Below the pieces are notes generated by a model, which saw only the letters and a program-made list of their open reading frames with translations, ran no database searches and had not been told where the DNA came from. Below, in pieces: positions 46,164-55,459 of a stretch of 64,000 nucleotides of DNA. A program made the translations under genes and the position numbers. Origin of the DNA: Streptomyces griseoviridis (GTDB lineage Bacteria > Actinomycetota > Actinomycetes > Streptomycetales > Streptomycetaceae); contig BMSM01000003.1 of assembly GCA_014649155.1 (NCBI GenBank), forward strand, positions 372,001-436,000, in the 5' to 3' direction. How positions within the stretch are numbered: position 1 is the first letter of the stretch; each line of letters begins with the position of its first letter.

Positions 46164-46413
46164 GGTTGTCCGAATCCTCCGTCGGGGCCACGCGGCGCCT
46201 TTTCCCCTCCAAGGCGCTCGGGTCTCGGTCGTTCTCGGTCCTCCAGGCCCGACCCGAGAACGGAACTCGCGTAGGGCACACCGGATCGCTCACACTAACC
46301 GCCCCGTTCGGCGTACGGCGACGCCGGTGACGCATTCCACGTCGCTTACAACCGGCAATCCGCCCATTCCTCCGGACCGGAACCCAATACTGTGGACGAC
46401 CTTGGAGTCCGCT

Positions 46414-47688
46414 TTACTCGCAGCGCTCCTCGGCGGCCGTGTTCCCGCGGAACGTCGGGGTCGGCACGGCGTCGTCCGCGGGCTCGTCGCCCCGTTTCCC
46501 GGCGGACGGTACGTGGTCGTTCCCGTACGCACGGTAGTCGTGACCGCCCGTTCCGGAGCCGCCCGTCCCGTCGTCTCCGCCGAAGGGGCGGGAGGCGGAT
46601 TCCGCGACCGTCACCGGTTCGTCCTTCCGCAGCCGGGTGAAGAGTTTCCGCGCGGCGGGCTCCACGAGCTGGTCGCGATTGGCGTTCTGGTCCCACGACT
46701 CCCGTGGCACCGTCAGGAATTGCACCCGTTCGGTGGGGATGTCACGCAGCCCCCGCACGAGTGCGTACAAACCACGCAGATTCGCCAGGTCCGGATCGGT
46801 GGTGAGGGCGGACGTGGCCGCGTTCAGCACGGGATACAGCTTCACCGGATTCAGCAGGACCCGATTGCTCTGCACCTTGTTGACCAGCGCCCCGAGGAAC
46901 CGCTGCTGCCGCTCCATCCGCTCGGTGTCGCTGCCGTCCCCGAGCGACTTGCGGGCCCGTACGTACCCGAGCGCCTGCTCCCCGCTCAGCGTCACCCGGC
47001 CCGCGGGCAGCCGCAGCCTGGCCGCCTTGTCGTCGACCGGCCGGGCCAGGCAGACCTCGACGCCGTCGACCGCGTCCACCATCTCCTTGAAGCCGTGGAA
47101 GTCGACGACCACGTGGTGGTCGATCCGGATGTGTGTCAGTTTCTCCACCGTCCGGACCGAACAGGCCGAACCGCCCACCTCGAAGGCGTAGTTGAACTGA
47201 GCGAAGGCGGGCTGTGACCGCGACCCGTCCGGGCGCCGGCAGCCGGGCACCTCCACCATGAGGTCGCGCGGCAGGGAGACGGCGGTGACGCTGTGCCGGC
47301 CCGCGGACAGGTGCAGCAGCATCGCGGTGTCCGACCGCTCGGTCCCGGGGTCGCGCCCGTAGCGGGAGTTGTCCTCGCCCGACCGCGAGTCCGAGCCGAT
47401 CAGCAGGATGTTCTGCGCGCCGCGCACCAGCGCCGTCGGGCGTTCCTTCTCGTACCGGGACAGTTCCGCGGCGGCGGCCTCGTCGGGGGTGATGTTGCCG
47501 TTCAGCTTGGTGTAGACGGTCCAGCCGACGCCCCCGGCACCGGCCAGGACGGCCACCCCGGCCAGCGCCGACCCCCCGAGCCACCGCCGCCGACGGCGCC
47601 GGCGCAGCCCGCGTCCGGTCGCGGACGCCCCCGCTCCCGGCCCGAGGACCCCCTTGCGGTCCCCGGGGCCCCCTGCGGTGTCGGTCAC
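46414..47688 (-). CDS. LCP family protein 6
   Basis: A 424-residue LCP protein lacking a LytR_C domain. An Arg-rich cytoplasmic stretch (GRGLRRRRRRRWLGG) precedes TM about 38-58; the LCP domain (about 88-310) includes NILLIGSDSRSGEDNSRYG, TERSDTAMLLHLSAGRHSVTAVSLPRDLMVEVPGC, CSVRTVEKLTHIRIDHHVVVD and ALGYVRARKSLGDGSDTERM. The C-terminal 50 residues are acidic/Gly-rich and end EERCE. The start is a GTG at 47688 with GGAGGGG 9 nt upstream. It is the last of the LCP run. Its 3' flank (46164-46413) carries the LCP 5 promoter region. Confidence 0.92.
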   Translation of the reverse strand: MTDTAGGPGDRKGVLGPGAGASATGRGLRRRRRRRWLGGSALAGVAVLAGAGGVGWTVYTKLNGNITPDEAAAAELSRYEKERPTALVRGAQNILLIGSDSRSGEDNSRYGRDPGTERSDTAMLLHLSAGRHSVTAVSLPRDLMVEVPGCRRPDGSRSQPAFAQFNYAFEVGGSACSVRTVEKLTHIRIDHHVVVDFHGFKEMVDAVDGVEVCLARPVDDKAARLRLPAGRVTLSGEQALGYVRARKSLGDGSDTERMERQQRFLGALVNKVQSNRVLLNPVKLYPVLNAATSALTTDPDLANLRGLYALVRGLRDIPTERVQFLTVPRESWDQNANRDQLVEPAARKLFTRLRKDEPVTVAESASRPFGGDDGTGGSGTGGHDYRAYGNDHVPSAGKRGDEPADDAVPTPTFRGNTAAEERCE

Positions 47689-47840
47689 CTCTGGCCACCC
47701 CTCCTGCCGTCCGAGCGTCCTGCGCGCGTGCTGCTCCTACGACCATGGCCCGGCCGCCGGGCCGGGGGCGGACGGGAGTACGCCGGGCGGGGGAGCCGAC
47801 CGGCGAACCGGGTGAACGGGGCCGGTGGCCGGTTTTGGCC

Positions 47841-48596
47841 TCAGCGGGCCGTCGCCGTCACCCGCTCGCTCTCGATCCGCCGGTCCAGGGCGTCGGCCGC
47901 CAGCCGGTCCAGGTTCCGGCACAGCACCACGGAACCGCCCGTCGCGAGCGGCCCGTACAGCCCGGCGTTCAGCCCCTCCCAGGTGTCGTACGGCAGCCCG
48001 GACAGCAGCCGCGCCCCCGGCCCGGTCAGCCCCAGCGCCGCCGCCTCCGCGCGGGCCCGCTCCACCACCTCGGCGCCGCTGAACTCCCGCCCCGCCACGA
48101 TCAGCGCGGGCTCCTCCGGGTCCACCGGCGCGTACGGCACGAACCGGTCGCCCTGCCCCGGCACCTCCACCGCGTAGTCCGCGAAGCCCTCGGGCGGCCG
48201 GGGGAACCGTCCGCCCAGCGGCCGCAGCGCGAGCGCGATCCGCGCGCCGGAGCACGCGCGGGCCGCCTCCAGGGAGTCCGGGCCGCTCACGACGATGTCC
48301 GCCGCGGCCGGGTCGCCGGCCACGTCCGCGACCGCGCCGACCGACGCGCACGCCAGCAGCCACACGGCCGTCTGCCAGTGCGCGGGCAGCAGCAGCGCGA
48401 CCCGGTCGCCGGGTTCGGCGGAGAGTTCGTCCTGGAGCAGGTTGGCGGTCTTGGCCACCCAATTGGCGAAGGTGGCCACGGACAGTTCGACGCGTTCGCC
48501 GGTGGCGTCGTCGTAGAAGGTCACCAGGGGACGTCCCGGGTCCGCGGCGAGCGCGGAACTCAGCAGGTCGGCAGGGGTGCGGTCGGTCGCGTTCAC
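47841..48596 (-). CDS. TIGR03089-type AMP-binding-like protein
   Basis: A 251-residue actinobacterial protein resembling the N-terminal third of acyl-CoA synthetases: TFYDDATGERVELSVATFANWVAKTANLLQDEL and DRVALLLPAHWQTAVWLLACASVGA. It lacks the AMP-binding P-loop (T-S-G-T-T-G-x-P-K) and the C-terminal domain, so it is not an active adenylating enzyme by itself. This matches the short stand-alone family I know as TIGR03089, whose function is unknown. The start is a GTG at 48596 without an evident ribosome-binding site. Divergent from the PGRP amidase. Confidence 0.78.
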   Translation of the reverse strand: MNATDRTPADLLSSALAADPGRPLVTFYDDATGERVELSVATFANWVAKTANLLQDELSAEPGDRVALLLPAHWQTAVWLLACASVGAVADVAGDPAAADIVVSGPDSLEAARACSGARIALALRPLGGRFPRPPEGFADYAVEVPGQGDRFVPYAPVDPEEPALIVAGREFSGAEVVERARAEAAALGLTGPGARLLSGLPYDTWEGLNAGLYGPLATGGSVVLCRNLDRLAADALDRRIESERVTATAR

Positions 48597-48716
48597 CCGG
48601 GCAAGCGTACGCGGGACGCGCGGCGGGCGAGGCGGCGCGCGGGTCCCCGGGACCACCGGTTCGGCCGAACGCGCCCTGGAGTCCGAGAAGTTCTGAATAG
48701 ACAGATTTGTACGACC

Positions 48717-49955
48717 ATGTCCACGATCAGGGGCATGCATGGATTCCTCGCATCCTCGATCGGTGTCACCTGCGCGGCGGCCCTCGCCCTGCCACTCACC
48801 CCGCCCGCGGCGGCGGCCGTCCCCCCGCCCGCCCCGGCAGCCGCCCCGGCGGCGTCCGCGGAGGCGTCCGTGTCCGGCAGCACCCGCTCGCTGCCGCTGC
48901 GGCCCCTGGCCCGGGACCGTGCCGCCGGCCCCGCCGAACAGGGCGTCACCCGCCGCGACGTACCGCCCTTCTCCCTGGTCGGCGTCGTCTGGGACGACCC
49001 GGACAGCGCACTGCACGGCAGCGCCCAGGTCCGCGTCCGGGACACCGGCACCGGCGCCTGGTCCGACTGGCAGGACCTGGATACCCACAACGCCGACCAC
49101 GGCGCGGATCCCGGCACCACCGAGCGCGGCTCGGACCGGGTGCGCGGGGCGACCGCGCCGCTGTGGGTCGGCGACTCCGACGGCGTCGAACTGCGCGTCC
49201 GGGCGGACGACGACGACCCGTGGTGGGGCCTGCCCGAGGGCCTGCGCCTCGAACTCGTCGACCCCGGTCTCGGCGCCACCCGAGAGGAGGAGGCCGCCGC
49301 CACCGGCCAGGCCACCCCCGAACCGGCCACGTACGCGCAGGCCAAGCCGCACATCGGCCCCCGCCCCGGCATCGTGACGCGCCGCGGCTGGGGTGCGGAC
49401 GAGGGGCTGCGGGAAAAGGGGTTCAAGTACACGAAGAAGGTCAAGGCGGCCTTCGTGCACCACTCGGCCACCGGCAACAACTACACCTGCGCGCAGGCCC
49501 CTTCGGTCATCCGCGGTATCTACCGCTACCACGTCAGGAGCATGGGCTGGCGGGACATCGGCTACAACTTCCTCGTCGACAAGTGCGGGAAGATCTACGA
49601 GGGCCGGGCGGGGGGCGTGGCGAAGCCGGTCCTCGGCGCGCACACCCTCGGCTTCAACTCCGACAGCATGGGGATCGCCGTCCTCGGCACGTACAGCACC
49701 AAGAAGCCGTCCGCCAAGGCGGTCAAGGGAGTGGCCCGCCTGGCGGCGTGGAAGCTCGGTCTGTACGGCATGAATCCCCGCGGCAAGACATACCTGAAGT
49801 CCGGCGGTGGCAATCTCTACCGAAAAGGCAAGAACGTACGACTCAACGTGATCTCGGGGCACCGGGACGGCTTCAACACGAGCTGTCCGGGCGCGCAGCT
49901 GTACAAGAAACTCGGCACGGCCCGTTCGACCGCGGCCAAGTACCAGGGCCGCTGA
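48717..49955 (+). CDS. Secreted PGRP-type N-acetylmuramoyl-L-alanine amidase
   Basis: A 412-residue secreted wall hydrolase. Signal peptide: residues 1-35, Ala-rich with a cleavage-like AAAAV. A 150-residue middle region (FSLVGVVWDDPDSALHGSAQVRVRDTG, WSDWQDLD) is typical of actinobacterial PGRP proteins. The C-terminal amidase_2/PGRP domain (about 220-400) has zinc His in AFVHHSATGNNY, DIGYNFLVDKCGKIYEGR, LGAHTLGFNSDSMGIAVLG and the Cys/His site GHRDGFNTSCPG. It cleaves the MurNAc-L-Ala bond. The ATG at 48717 lacks a spaced ribosome-binding site; the ATG six codons on is an alternative. Confidence 0.9.
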   Translation: MSTIRGMHGFLASSIGVTCAAALALPLTPPAAAAVPPPAPAAAPAASAEASVSGSTRSLPLRPLARDRAAGPAEQGVTRRDVPPFSLVGVVWDDPDSALHGSAQVRVRDTGTGAWSDWQDLDTHNADHGADPGTTERGSDRVRGATAPLWVGDSDGVELRVRADDDDPWWGLPEGLRLELVDPGLGATREEEAAATGQATPEPATYAQAKPHIGPRPGIVTRRGWGADEGLREKGFKYTKKVKAAFVHHSATGNNYTCAQAPSVIRGIYRYHVRSMGWRDIGYNFLVDKCGKIYEGRAGGVAKPVLGAHTLGFNSDSMGIAVLGTYSTKKPSAKAVKGVARLAAWKLGLYGMNPRGKTYLKSGGGNLYRKGKNVRLNVISGHRDGFNTSCPGAQLYKKLGTARSTAAKYQGR

Positions 49956-49979
49956 GCGGGGGGAACTCTGCATACACTG

Positions 49980-50006
49980 ACCGGCCGAAAGAACAGTTCG
50001 GCCGGT
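49980..50006 (+). promoter_or_regulatory. Inverted repeat at the start of the pyrophosphorylase transcript
   Basis: ACCGGCCGAA (49980-49989) pairs with TTCGGCCGGT (49997-50006), loop AGAACAG. A TACACT -10-like box ends just before it (about 49973-49978), so the hairpin would lie at the very 5' end of the mRNA, 24 nt before the GTG. It could equally end the amidase transcript, whose stop is 24 bp upstream. Confidence 0.5.
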
Positions 50007-50030
50007 CCCGGCAGGAAGCAGAGACGACAG

Positions 50031-51113
50031 GTGACAGAAGCGATCCTCCTGGTCGGCGGCAAGGGCACCCGGCTGCGCCCGCTCACGGTGCACACGCCGA
50101 AGCCGATGGTCAGGGCGGCGGGGGTGCCGTTCCTCACGCACCAGCTGGCGCGGGCGAAGGCGGCGGGGGTCGAGCACATCGTGCTCGCGACGAGCTATCT
50201 GGCGGAGGTCTTCGAACCGTACTTCGGCGACGGCTCGTCGCTCGGCCTGCACATCGAGTACGTCACCGAGAAGGAGCCGCTCGGCACCGGCGGGGCGATC
50301 CGCAACGTGGCCGGGCGGCTGCGCTCAGGGCCCGACGACCCGGTGCTGGTCTTCAACGGCGACATCCTCACCGGGCTGGACATCGGGGCACTGGTCCGCA
50401 CCCACGAGGCGACGGGCGCGGACGTCTCCCTGCACCTGACCAGGGTCACCGACCCCCGGGCGTACGGGCTGGTGCCCACGGACGCCACGGGCCGGGTCCT
50501 GGCGTTCCTGGAGAAGCCGCAGACGCCGGAGGAGATCGTCACCGACCAGATCAACGCGGGGGCGTACGTCTTCCGCCGCTCGGTCATCGACACGATCCCG
50601 GCGGGCCGGCCGGTGTCCGTCGAACGCGAGACGTTCCCCGAACTCCTGGCGACGGGCGCCCACCTCCAGGGCATGGTCGACTCCACCTACTGGCTCGACC
50701 TCGGCACCCCCGCCGCGTTCGTCCGGGGCTCCGCCGACCTCGTCCTGGGCCGCGCCCCGTCCCCGGCGGTGCCGGGCCGCTGCGGCGACCGTCTCGTCCT
50801 GCCCACGGCGACCGTGGCACCCGACGCCAAGCTGTCCGGGGGGACGGTGGTGGGGGAGGGCGCGTTCGTCGCGGAGGGCGCGCGGATCTTCGGCAGCACC
50901 ATCCTGCCGGGCGCGGTGATCGAACCGGAGGCGGTCGTCACGGACTCCCTCGTCGGCACCCGGGCCCGCGTCGGGACCCGCTCCGTGGTCACGGGCACGG
51001 TCATCGGCGACGGCGCGGTCGTCGGCGCCGACAACGAGCTCCGCGAAGGGGTACGCGTGTGGTGCGACGCCCGCATCCCAGCGGGTGCGCTCCGCTTCTC
51101 GTCCGACCAGTAA
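50031..51113 (+). CDS. manC: Mannose-1-phosphate guanylyltransferase-type nucleotidyltransferase
   Basis: A 360-residue sugar-phosphate nucleotidyltransferase. The N-terminal domain (1-235) has the signature LLVGGKGTRLRPLTVHTPKPM, the metal Asp in VFNGDILTG, GLVPTDATGRVLAFLEKP and INAGAYVFRRSVIDTIP. The C-terminal left-handed beta-helix (about 255-355) shows hexapeptide repeats (DAKLSGGTVVGEGAFVAEGARI...). This matches the actinobacterial GDP-mannose pyrophosphorylase-like group (ManC in Streptomyces, from memory), supplying GDP-mannose for protein and lipid mannosylation; other NDP-sugars are possible. GTG start after GAGACGACAG. Confidence 0.8.
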   Translation: MTEAILLVGGKGTRLRPLTVHTPKPMVRAAGVPFLTHQLARAKAAGVEHIVLATSYLAEVFEPYFGDGSSLGLHIEYVTEKEPLGTGGAIRNVAGRLRSGPDDPVLVFNGDILTGLDIGALVRTHEATGADVSLHLTRVTDPRAYGLVPTDATGRVLAFLEKPQTPEEIVTDQINAGAYVFRRSVIDTIPAGRPVSVERETFPELLATGAHLQGMVDSTYWLDLGTPAAFVRGSADLVLGRAPSPAVPGRCGDRLVLPTATVAPDAKLSGGTVVGEGAFVAEGARIFGSTILPGAVIEPEAVVTDSLVGTRARVGTRSVVTGTVIGDGAVVGADNELREGVRVWCDARIPAGALRFSSDQ

Positions 51114-51211
51114 GGGCCCGGTGCCCGGTGCCCGGTGTGGGGTGCGGTGTGATACCTGCGGCGCCTGTGCGGGTGGTGGGGGTGCGCGTAGCGCCTTGTG
51201 ACGGTGGGTGG

Positions 51212-51333
51212 GGGGTCGGGGCCGGGGTGGGGGGTGTCCGTCCTCGGAACGGCGCGGCATCGGTTCTCGGCGGTGGTGTACGGGGTCGGCGCGCCGACCG
51301 CTGCGGGCGGACACCCCCCCCGGCCCCGTCCCC
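51212..51333. repeat. Long-range inverted repeat with G/C-tract arms
   Basis: The left arm 51212-51240 (G-rich, ending GGGGGGTGTCCG) is complementary to the right arm 51308-51333 (starting CGGACACCCCCCCC) with one small gap, enclosing 67 nt. It begins 99 bp after the pyrophosphorylase stop. It may be a large terminator or a structured RNA. Confidence 0.55.
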
Positions 51334-51609
51334 TCCTCGCCGTACGCGACCGCGGCTCTTGCCCGGCTCCGGTGCCCGCCGGCCGGCCCACGCGTCGGGC
51401 TTCGCGCCGGGTGGGCTGGGTGTGCGGTCGCGCTTCGCGCTGGGTGGGCCGGGTGTATCTCTGGGCTGCGCGTCGCGCGGGCGGTGCCCAGGTCTTCTCT
51501 GCGCCGGTACTGGCGTGGCGTGTCCGGCGCAGCCGGGCTGCTGCCCCGCCCCACCGCGGCTGTGACGCGCCGGGCGGGGCGGGCCGGCCCCGCCTCACCG
51601 CGGGCAATC

Positions 51610-51682
51610 GTGCCGCCAAGGGCGATGGGGGCCCCTGCCCGAGCGAAGCTGAGAGCTTGGGGGAGGGCGGGCGCGGCGGCAC
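51610..51682. repeat. Streptomyces dispersed repeat (CGAGCGAAGC-type hairpin)
   Basis: Outer arms GTGCCGCC (51610-51617) and GGCGGCAC (51675-51682) enclose CCTGCCCGAGCGAAGCTGAG followed by AGCTTGGGGGAGGG. I recognise the inner segment from memory as a short palindrome repeated many times in Streptomyces intergenic DNA. Just upstream (51397-51465) is a roughly 34-bp direct duplication (GGGCTTCGCGCCGGGTGGGC and GCGCTTCGCGCTGGGTGGGC). Confidence 0.6.
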
Positions 51683-51685
51683 CCC

Positions 51686-52078
51686 GCTCGCGCCGGCCCG
51701 TGCGACGCCCCCGCCTCAGCCGCAACCCAGGTCGCGAGGCGACGCCGGCCCGCGCCACGCCCCCGCCCCAGCCGCGACCCCGGTCACCACATGACGTCGG
51801 CCCGCGTCACGCCCCGGCCTCAGCCACCGCGCCGGTCACGAGACGCCGCCGGGCCGCGCGACGCCCCCGCCTCACACGCACCCCGGTCACCACATGACGT
51901 CGGCCCGCGTCACGCCCCGGCCTCAGCCACCGCGCCGGTCACGAGACGCCGCCGGCCCGCGCCACGCCCCCGCCCCAGCCGCGACCCCGGTCACCACATG
52001 ACGTCGGCCCGCGTCACGCCCCGGCCTCAGCCACCGCGCCGGTCACGAGACGCCGCCGGGCCGCGCGACGCCCCCGTA
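51686..52078. repeat. Third intergenic tandem array, 103-104-bp dimeric unit
   Basis: GACGYCG-starting half-units at 51741, 51793, 51842, 51896, 51945, 52000 and 52049 alternate about 49 and 54 bp. The full period is 103-104 bp, repeated nearly three times almost identically, with one older half-unit before it. Half A carries GACGTCGGCCCGCGTCACG; half B carries GACGCCGCCGG. The convergent gap 51114-52092 contains no gene. Confidence 0.88.
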
Positions 52079-52092
52079 CAACACCCGCCCCC

Positions 52093-53091
52093 CTACAACT
52101 CCGCAATCCCCCGCGCAGACATCCGCGGCCCCCGCCGCCCCGGCCCCCTCCCACTCAGCAGGATCAACCGAGCCGCCCGGTGCCGCTGCCCCGCATACGG
52201 CTCAAGCAAGCGCAGCATCTCCGCGTCGTCGGCCCCCCGATTCCCCGCCAGTGCGAACCCCACGATTCCCGGCAGATGCAGGTCCCCGACGGTCACCGCG
52301 TCCGGCGCCCCATGGCTGCGCTGCACCACCTCGGCCGACGTCCACGGCCCCACCCCCGGCACGGCCTCCAGCCGCGCCCGCGCCGCCGCCGGTTCCATCC
52401 CGGCCGCCTCCTCCATCCGTGTGGCGACCCGCACCGCCCGCAGCACCGTGGCCGCCCGCTTGTCCTCGACCCCGGCCCGGTGCCACTCCCAGGAGGGGAT
52501 CAGCGCCCACGTCCGGGGCGCCGGCATCACGAACATCCCGCCCGGCGCAGGCCCCGGCGCGGGCGACCCGAACCTCCGCACCAGCAGCCGCCACGCCCCG
52601 TACGCCTCCAGCGTCGTGACCTTCTGCTCCAGCACCGACGGGATCAACGACTCCAGCACCAGCCCGGTCCGGCCCAGCCGCAACCCCGGCGTCCGCTGCC
52701 ACGTCACCGCCAGCACCCGGTGCCGCGGCGTGAACGCGGCCGGGTCGTCCCCCGCCCCGAGCAGCTCCGGCATCCGGTCCAGCAGCCACTCCGCCCCCGG
52801 CCCCCACGCCTCGCCCCGCACCCGCCCGCCGCGCGCCGCGACCCGCAGCGTCCCCGGCCCGACCGGTGTCAGACTGGCCCGCCACACCGACCCGTCCGGC
52901 GTCGCCCGGAACGTCGGATCGCCCGGCCCCCGCCGCAGCGGACCGAGCACCAGCCCCAGGTCGAGCGGCCCGTCCGGGACCCAGACGCGCGCCTTCCCCG
53001 GCCTGGGCGCCCCGCCCTGCGCGGGCACGCCGGGGAGCCCGTCGCGCACGGTCGCCGTACGCGCGGGCCGGGGAGCGAAACGTCCTGCCAC
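52093..53091 (-). CDS. AlkA-like DNA-3-methyladenine glycosylase
   Basis: A 332-residue base-excision-repair glycosylase of the HhH-GPD superfamily, removing alkylated bases. The N-terminal beta domain (1-120) is followed by the helical domain (VLESLIPSVLEQKVTTLEAYGAWRLLVRRFG). The helix-hairpin-helix is LEAVPGVGPWTSAEVVQRSHGAPDAVTVGDLHLPG, in which the Asp of GDLHLP is the catalytic base. No iron-sulphur Cys set is present, as expected for AlkA rather than Nth. The start is a GTG at 53091. Downstream lies the repeat array; upstream is the F420 pair. Confidence 0.87.
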   Translation of the reverse strand: MAGRFAPRPARTATVRDGLPGVPAQGGAPRPGKARVWVPDGPLDLGLVLGPLRRGPGDPTFRATPDGSVWRASLTPVGPGTLRVAARGGRVRGEAWGPGAEWLLDRMPELLGAGDDPAAFTPRHRVLAVTWQRTPGLRLGRTGLVLESLIPSVLEQKVTTLEAYGAWRLLVRRFGSPAPGPAPGGMFVMPAPRTWALIPSWEWHRAGVEDKRAATVLRAVRVATRMEEAAGMEPAAARARLEAVPGVGPWTSAEVVQRSHGAPDAVTVGDLHLPGIVGFALAGNRGADDAEMLRLLEPYAGQRHRAARLILLSGRGPGRRGPRMSARGIAEL

Positions 53092-53168
53092 GAGCGAGGT
53101 CCCTGATGAGGAGAGCCGGAAGCCGAGTCCGGAGGGTCCCTACGAGGGTAGGCGCTCGCCCGAGCAGG

Positions 53169-54470
53169 TCACCGCACCCGGAGGAACGCCCCGGCGTCCC
53201 GCTCCGGCCGTGGCCGCGGCTCCCCGGCCGGATGACCCACCGCGACCGCCCCCATCGGGTCCCAGCCGGCCGGCAGCTCCAGCACCTCCCGTACGACGTC
53301 CCGGCAGAACATCGTCGAGGACACCCACGCCGACCCGAGCCGCTCCCCGGCCAGCGCCACCAGGAAGTTCTGCACCCCGGCCCCGGCGGCGACCACGAAC
53401 ATCTCCCGCTCCGCGGCGTCCCGCCGCGCGTCCCCGTAGGTGTGCGAGCCGTCCATGACCAGGCAGGGCACGACGAGGTACGGCGCGTGGCGCAGGACGT
53501 CACCGCGCCGGACGCGCTTGGCGATCGACTCCTCGCTCCTGCCGTCCCGCCGCAGGTCCGCGATCCACGCGTCCCGCATCGCGTCCAGCAGCCGGGTCCG
53601 GGACTCCGGCGACTCCAGGAGCACGAACCGCCACGGCGTGGTGTGGTGCGGCGCCGGTGCCGTGACCGCCGCGGCCACCGCCCGGCGCACCGCACCGGGG
53701 TCGACGGGCTCGTCCGTGAACTCCCGCACCGTACGGCGCTGGGTGACCGCCTGCCGGACCGCCTCCGAGGTGCCCAGCCGGAACATGTCGTCGCGGGCGC
53801 CGCGGACCATCGCGCGGGCGCCCTCCCCGTCGTCCTCGGTCAGGGTGTGCGGCAGGCCGCGGACCACCGCGACGGGCAGCCCGGCCGCCTTGCCCTTCAC
53901 CAGGTCGCCGGCGGCGGCCAGCTCGTCGGCGGTGGCGACCACGGTGGCGGCGAGCGGATTACCGTACGCGTCCGTGCCGCCGCGCAGGTCGTCCAGGACC
54001 CGCACCCCGGCCGCGCCGATCGCCACGTCGGTCAGCCCCGAGCGCCAGGGCCGGCCGAAGGTGTCGGTGACGACGACGCCGACCGTCACGCCGAGCGCCT
54101 CGCGCAGCCCCTGCCGGATCGCCCGCGCCGAGGCGTCCGGGTCCTCGGGCAGGAGCAGGACCGTGCCCGCGGGCGTGTTGGACGCGTCGACGCCAGCCGC
54201 GGCCATGACCAGCCCCTGCCGGTTCTCCACGATGCGCAGCGTGCCGCGCCGGGCGACCACCCGGACCGTCTCCGCGTCGATCGCGGCCTCCCGGTCGGCG
54301 GCCTCCAGCACCCGGCCCTCGGCCTTGGAGACGATCTTGGACGTGACGAGGAGCACGTCCCCGTCGGCCAGCCCCGGCTCGGCTGCCGCGATCAGCTTGG
54401 CCAGGTCGTCGCCCCGCCGCACCTCCGGCAGGCCCGGCACGGCCCAGACCCGGTAACCGTCCCCGCTCAA
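53169..54470 (-). CDS. fbiB: Bifunctional F420 gamma-glutamyl ligase / nitroreductase-fold FbiB
   Basis: A 433-residue fusion. The N-terminal CofE-type domain (1-about 245; [77 protein letters not shown]) adds glutamates to F420-0. The C-terminal FMN-binding nitroreductase-like domain (about 255-430; [48 protein letters not shown]) reduces dehydro-F420 and extends the tail, as shown for mycobacterial FbiB (established). The start is a TTG at 54470 overlapping the fbiA stop as TTGA, so the two genes are translationally coupled. Confidence 0.93.
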   Translation of the reverse strand: MSGDGYRVWAVPGLPEVRRGDDLAKLIAAAEPGLADGDVLLVTSKIVSKAEGRVLEAADREAAIDAETVRVVARRGTLRIVENRQGLVMAAAGVDASNTPAGTVLLLPEDPDASARAIRQGLREALGVTVGVVVTDTFGRPWRSGLTDVAIGAAGVRVLDDLRGGTDAYGNPLAATVVATADELAAAGDLVKGKAAGLPVAVVRGLPHTLTEDDGEGARAMVRGARDDMFRLGTSEAVRQAVTQRRTVREFTDEPVDPGAVRRAVAAAVTAPAPHHTTPWRFVLLESPESRTRLLDAMRDAWIADLRRDGRSEESIAKRVRRGDVLRHAPYLVVPCLVMDGSHTYGDARRDAAEREMFVVAAGAGVQNFLVALAGERLGSAWVSSTMFCRDVVREVLELPAGWDPMGAVAVGHPAGEPRPRPERDAGAFLRVR

Positions 54471-55426
54471 GCGCCCCGCACCTCTTCCGCCAGCGCCAGG
54501 GCCTCGCGCGCCATCTGCGCGGCGGCGTCGAGGTCGGTCATCATCAGCGGAACGGCCTTGCAGAGGATGCCGGCCGCCTTCACGCGCGTGACGGAGCCGG
54601 CGTCGACGGTGTCGACCAGCCAGCCGTCGAGCAGCCCGGAGCCGTAGTGCTCGGCGACGGCGGCGGCGCTGGACTCCACCCCGACCGCCGCGAGGACCTT
54701 GTCGGCCATGCCGCGCACCGGCGCGTCCCCGACGATGGGGGAGAGGCCCACCACCGGCACGCCCGCCTCGGCGATCGCCTCGCGGATGCCGGGCACGGCG
54801 AGGATCGTGCCGACGGAGACCACCGGGTTGGACGGCGGGAAGAGGATGACGTCCGCCTCGGCGATCGCCTCCAGCACCCCCGGCGCCGGCTTGGCCTGCT
54901 CGGCGCCGACCGGCACGACCGCCTCGGCGGGCACCGAGGCCCGCAGCCGTACCCAGTACTCCTGGAAGTGGATCGCCTTGCGCTCGCCGTCCACCTCGAC
55001 GGCGACGTGCGTCTCCACCCGGTCGTCGGTCATCGGCAGCAGCCGTACGCCGGGCTGCCAGCGGTCGCAGAGGGCCTCGGTGACCGCGCTGAGCGGATAG
55101 CCCGCGCTGATCATCTGGGTCCGCACGATGTGCGTGGCGAAGTCGCGGTCGCCCAGACCGAACCACTCGGGCCCGACGCCGTACGCCGCCAGCTCCTCCT
55201 TGAGGTGGAAGGTCTCGTCGGCGCGCCCCCAGCCCTGCTCCTCGTTGATGCCGCCGCCGAGCGTGTACATCACCGTGTCGAGGTCCGGGCAGACCTTCAG
55301 CCCGAAGAGGTGGATGTCGTCGCCGGTGTTGCCGATGACCGTGATCTCCGCGTCCGGCGCGGCCCGCTTCAGACCGCGCAGGAACCGGGCACCACCGATG
55401 CCGCCTGCCAGAACCACAATGCGCAT
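54467..55426 (-). CDS. fbiA: F420 precursor transferase FbiA (CofD family)
   Basis: A 319-residue CofD/FbiA enzyme joining the activated phospho-lactate/PEP guanylyl donor to Fo, giving (dehydro-)F420-0. Family motifs: [83 protein letters not shown] and [16 protein letters not shown]. Length is normal. The ATG at 55426 begins the fbiA-fbiB pair; the Fo synthase and donor-forming FbiD are not nearby. It is followed on the same strand by fbiB and preceded by cysteine dioxygenase. Confidence 0.95.
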   Translation of the reverse strand: MRIVVLAGGIGGARFLRGLKRAAPDAEITVIGNTGDDIHLFGLKVCPDLDTVMYTLGGGINEEQGWGRADETFHLKEELAAYGVGPEWFGLGDRDFATHIVRTQMISAGYPLSAVTEALCDRWQPGVRLLPMTDDRVETHVAVEVDGERKAIHFQEYWVRLRASVPAEAVVPVGAEQAKPAPGVLEAIAEADVILFPPSNPVVSVGTILAVPGIREAIAEAGVPVVGLSPIVGDAPVRGMADKVLAAVGVESSAAAVAEHYGSGLLDGWLVDTVDAGSVTRVKAAGILCKAVPLMMTDLDAAAQMAREALALAEEVRGA

Positions 55427-55459
55427 GCGTCCAGTCTCGCAGGCGGGTACGACAGTGCG

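Noticed and set aside
47841..50252. An 803-residue minus-strand frame
   Set aside because: Its first two-thirds are antisense to the amidase and pyrophosphorylase genes; only the last 251 residues show family similarity.
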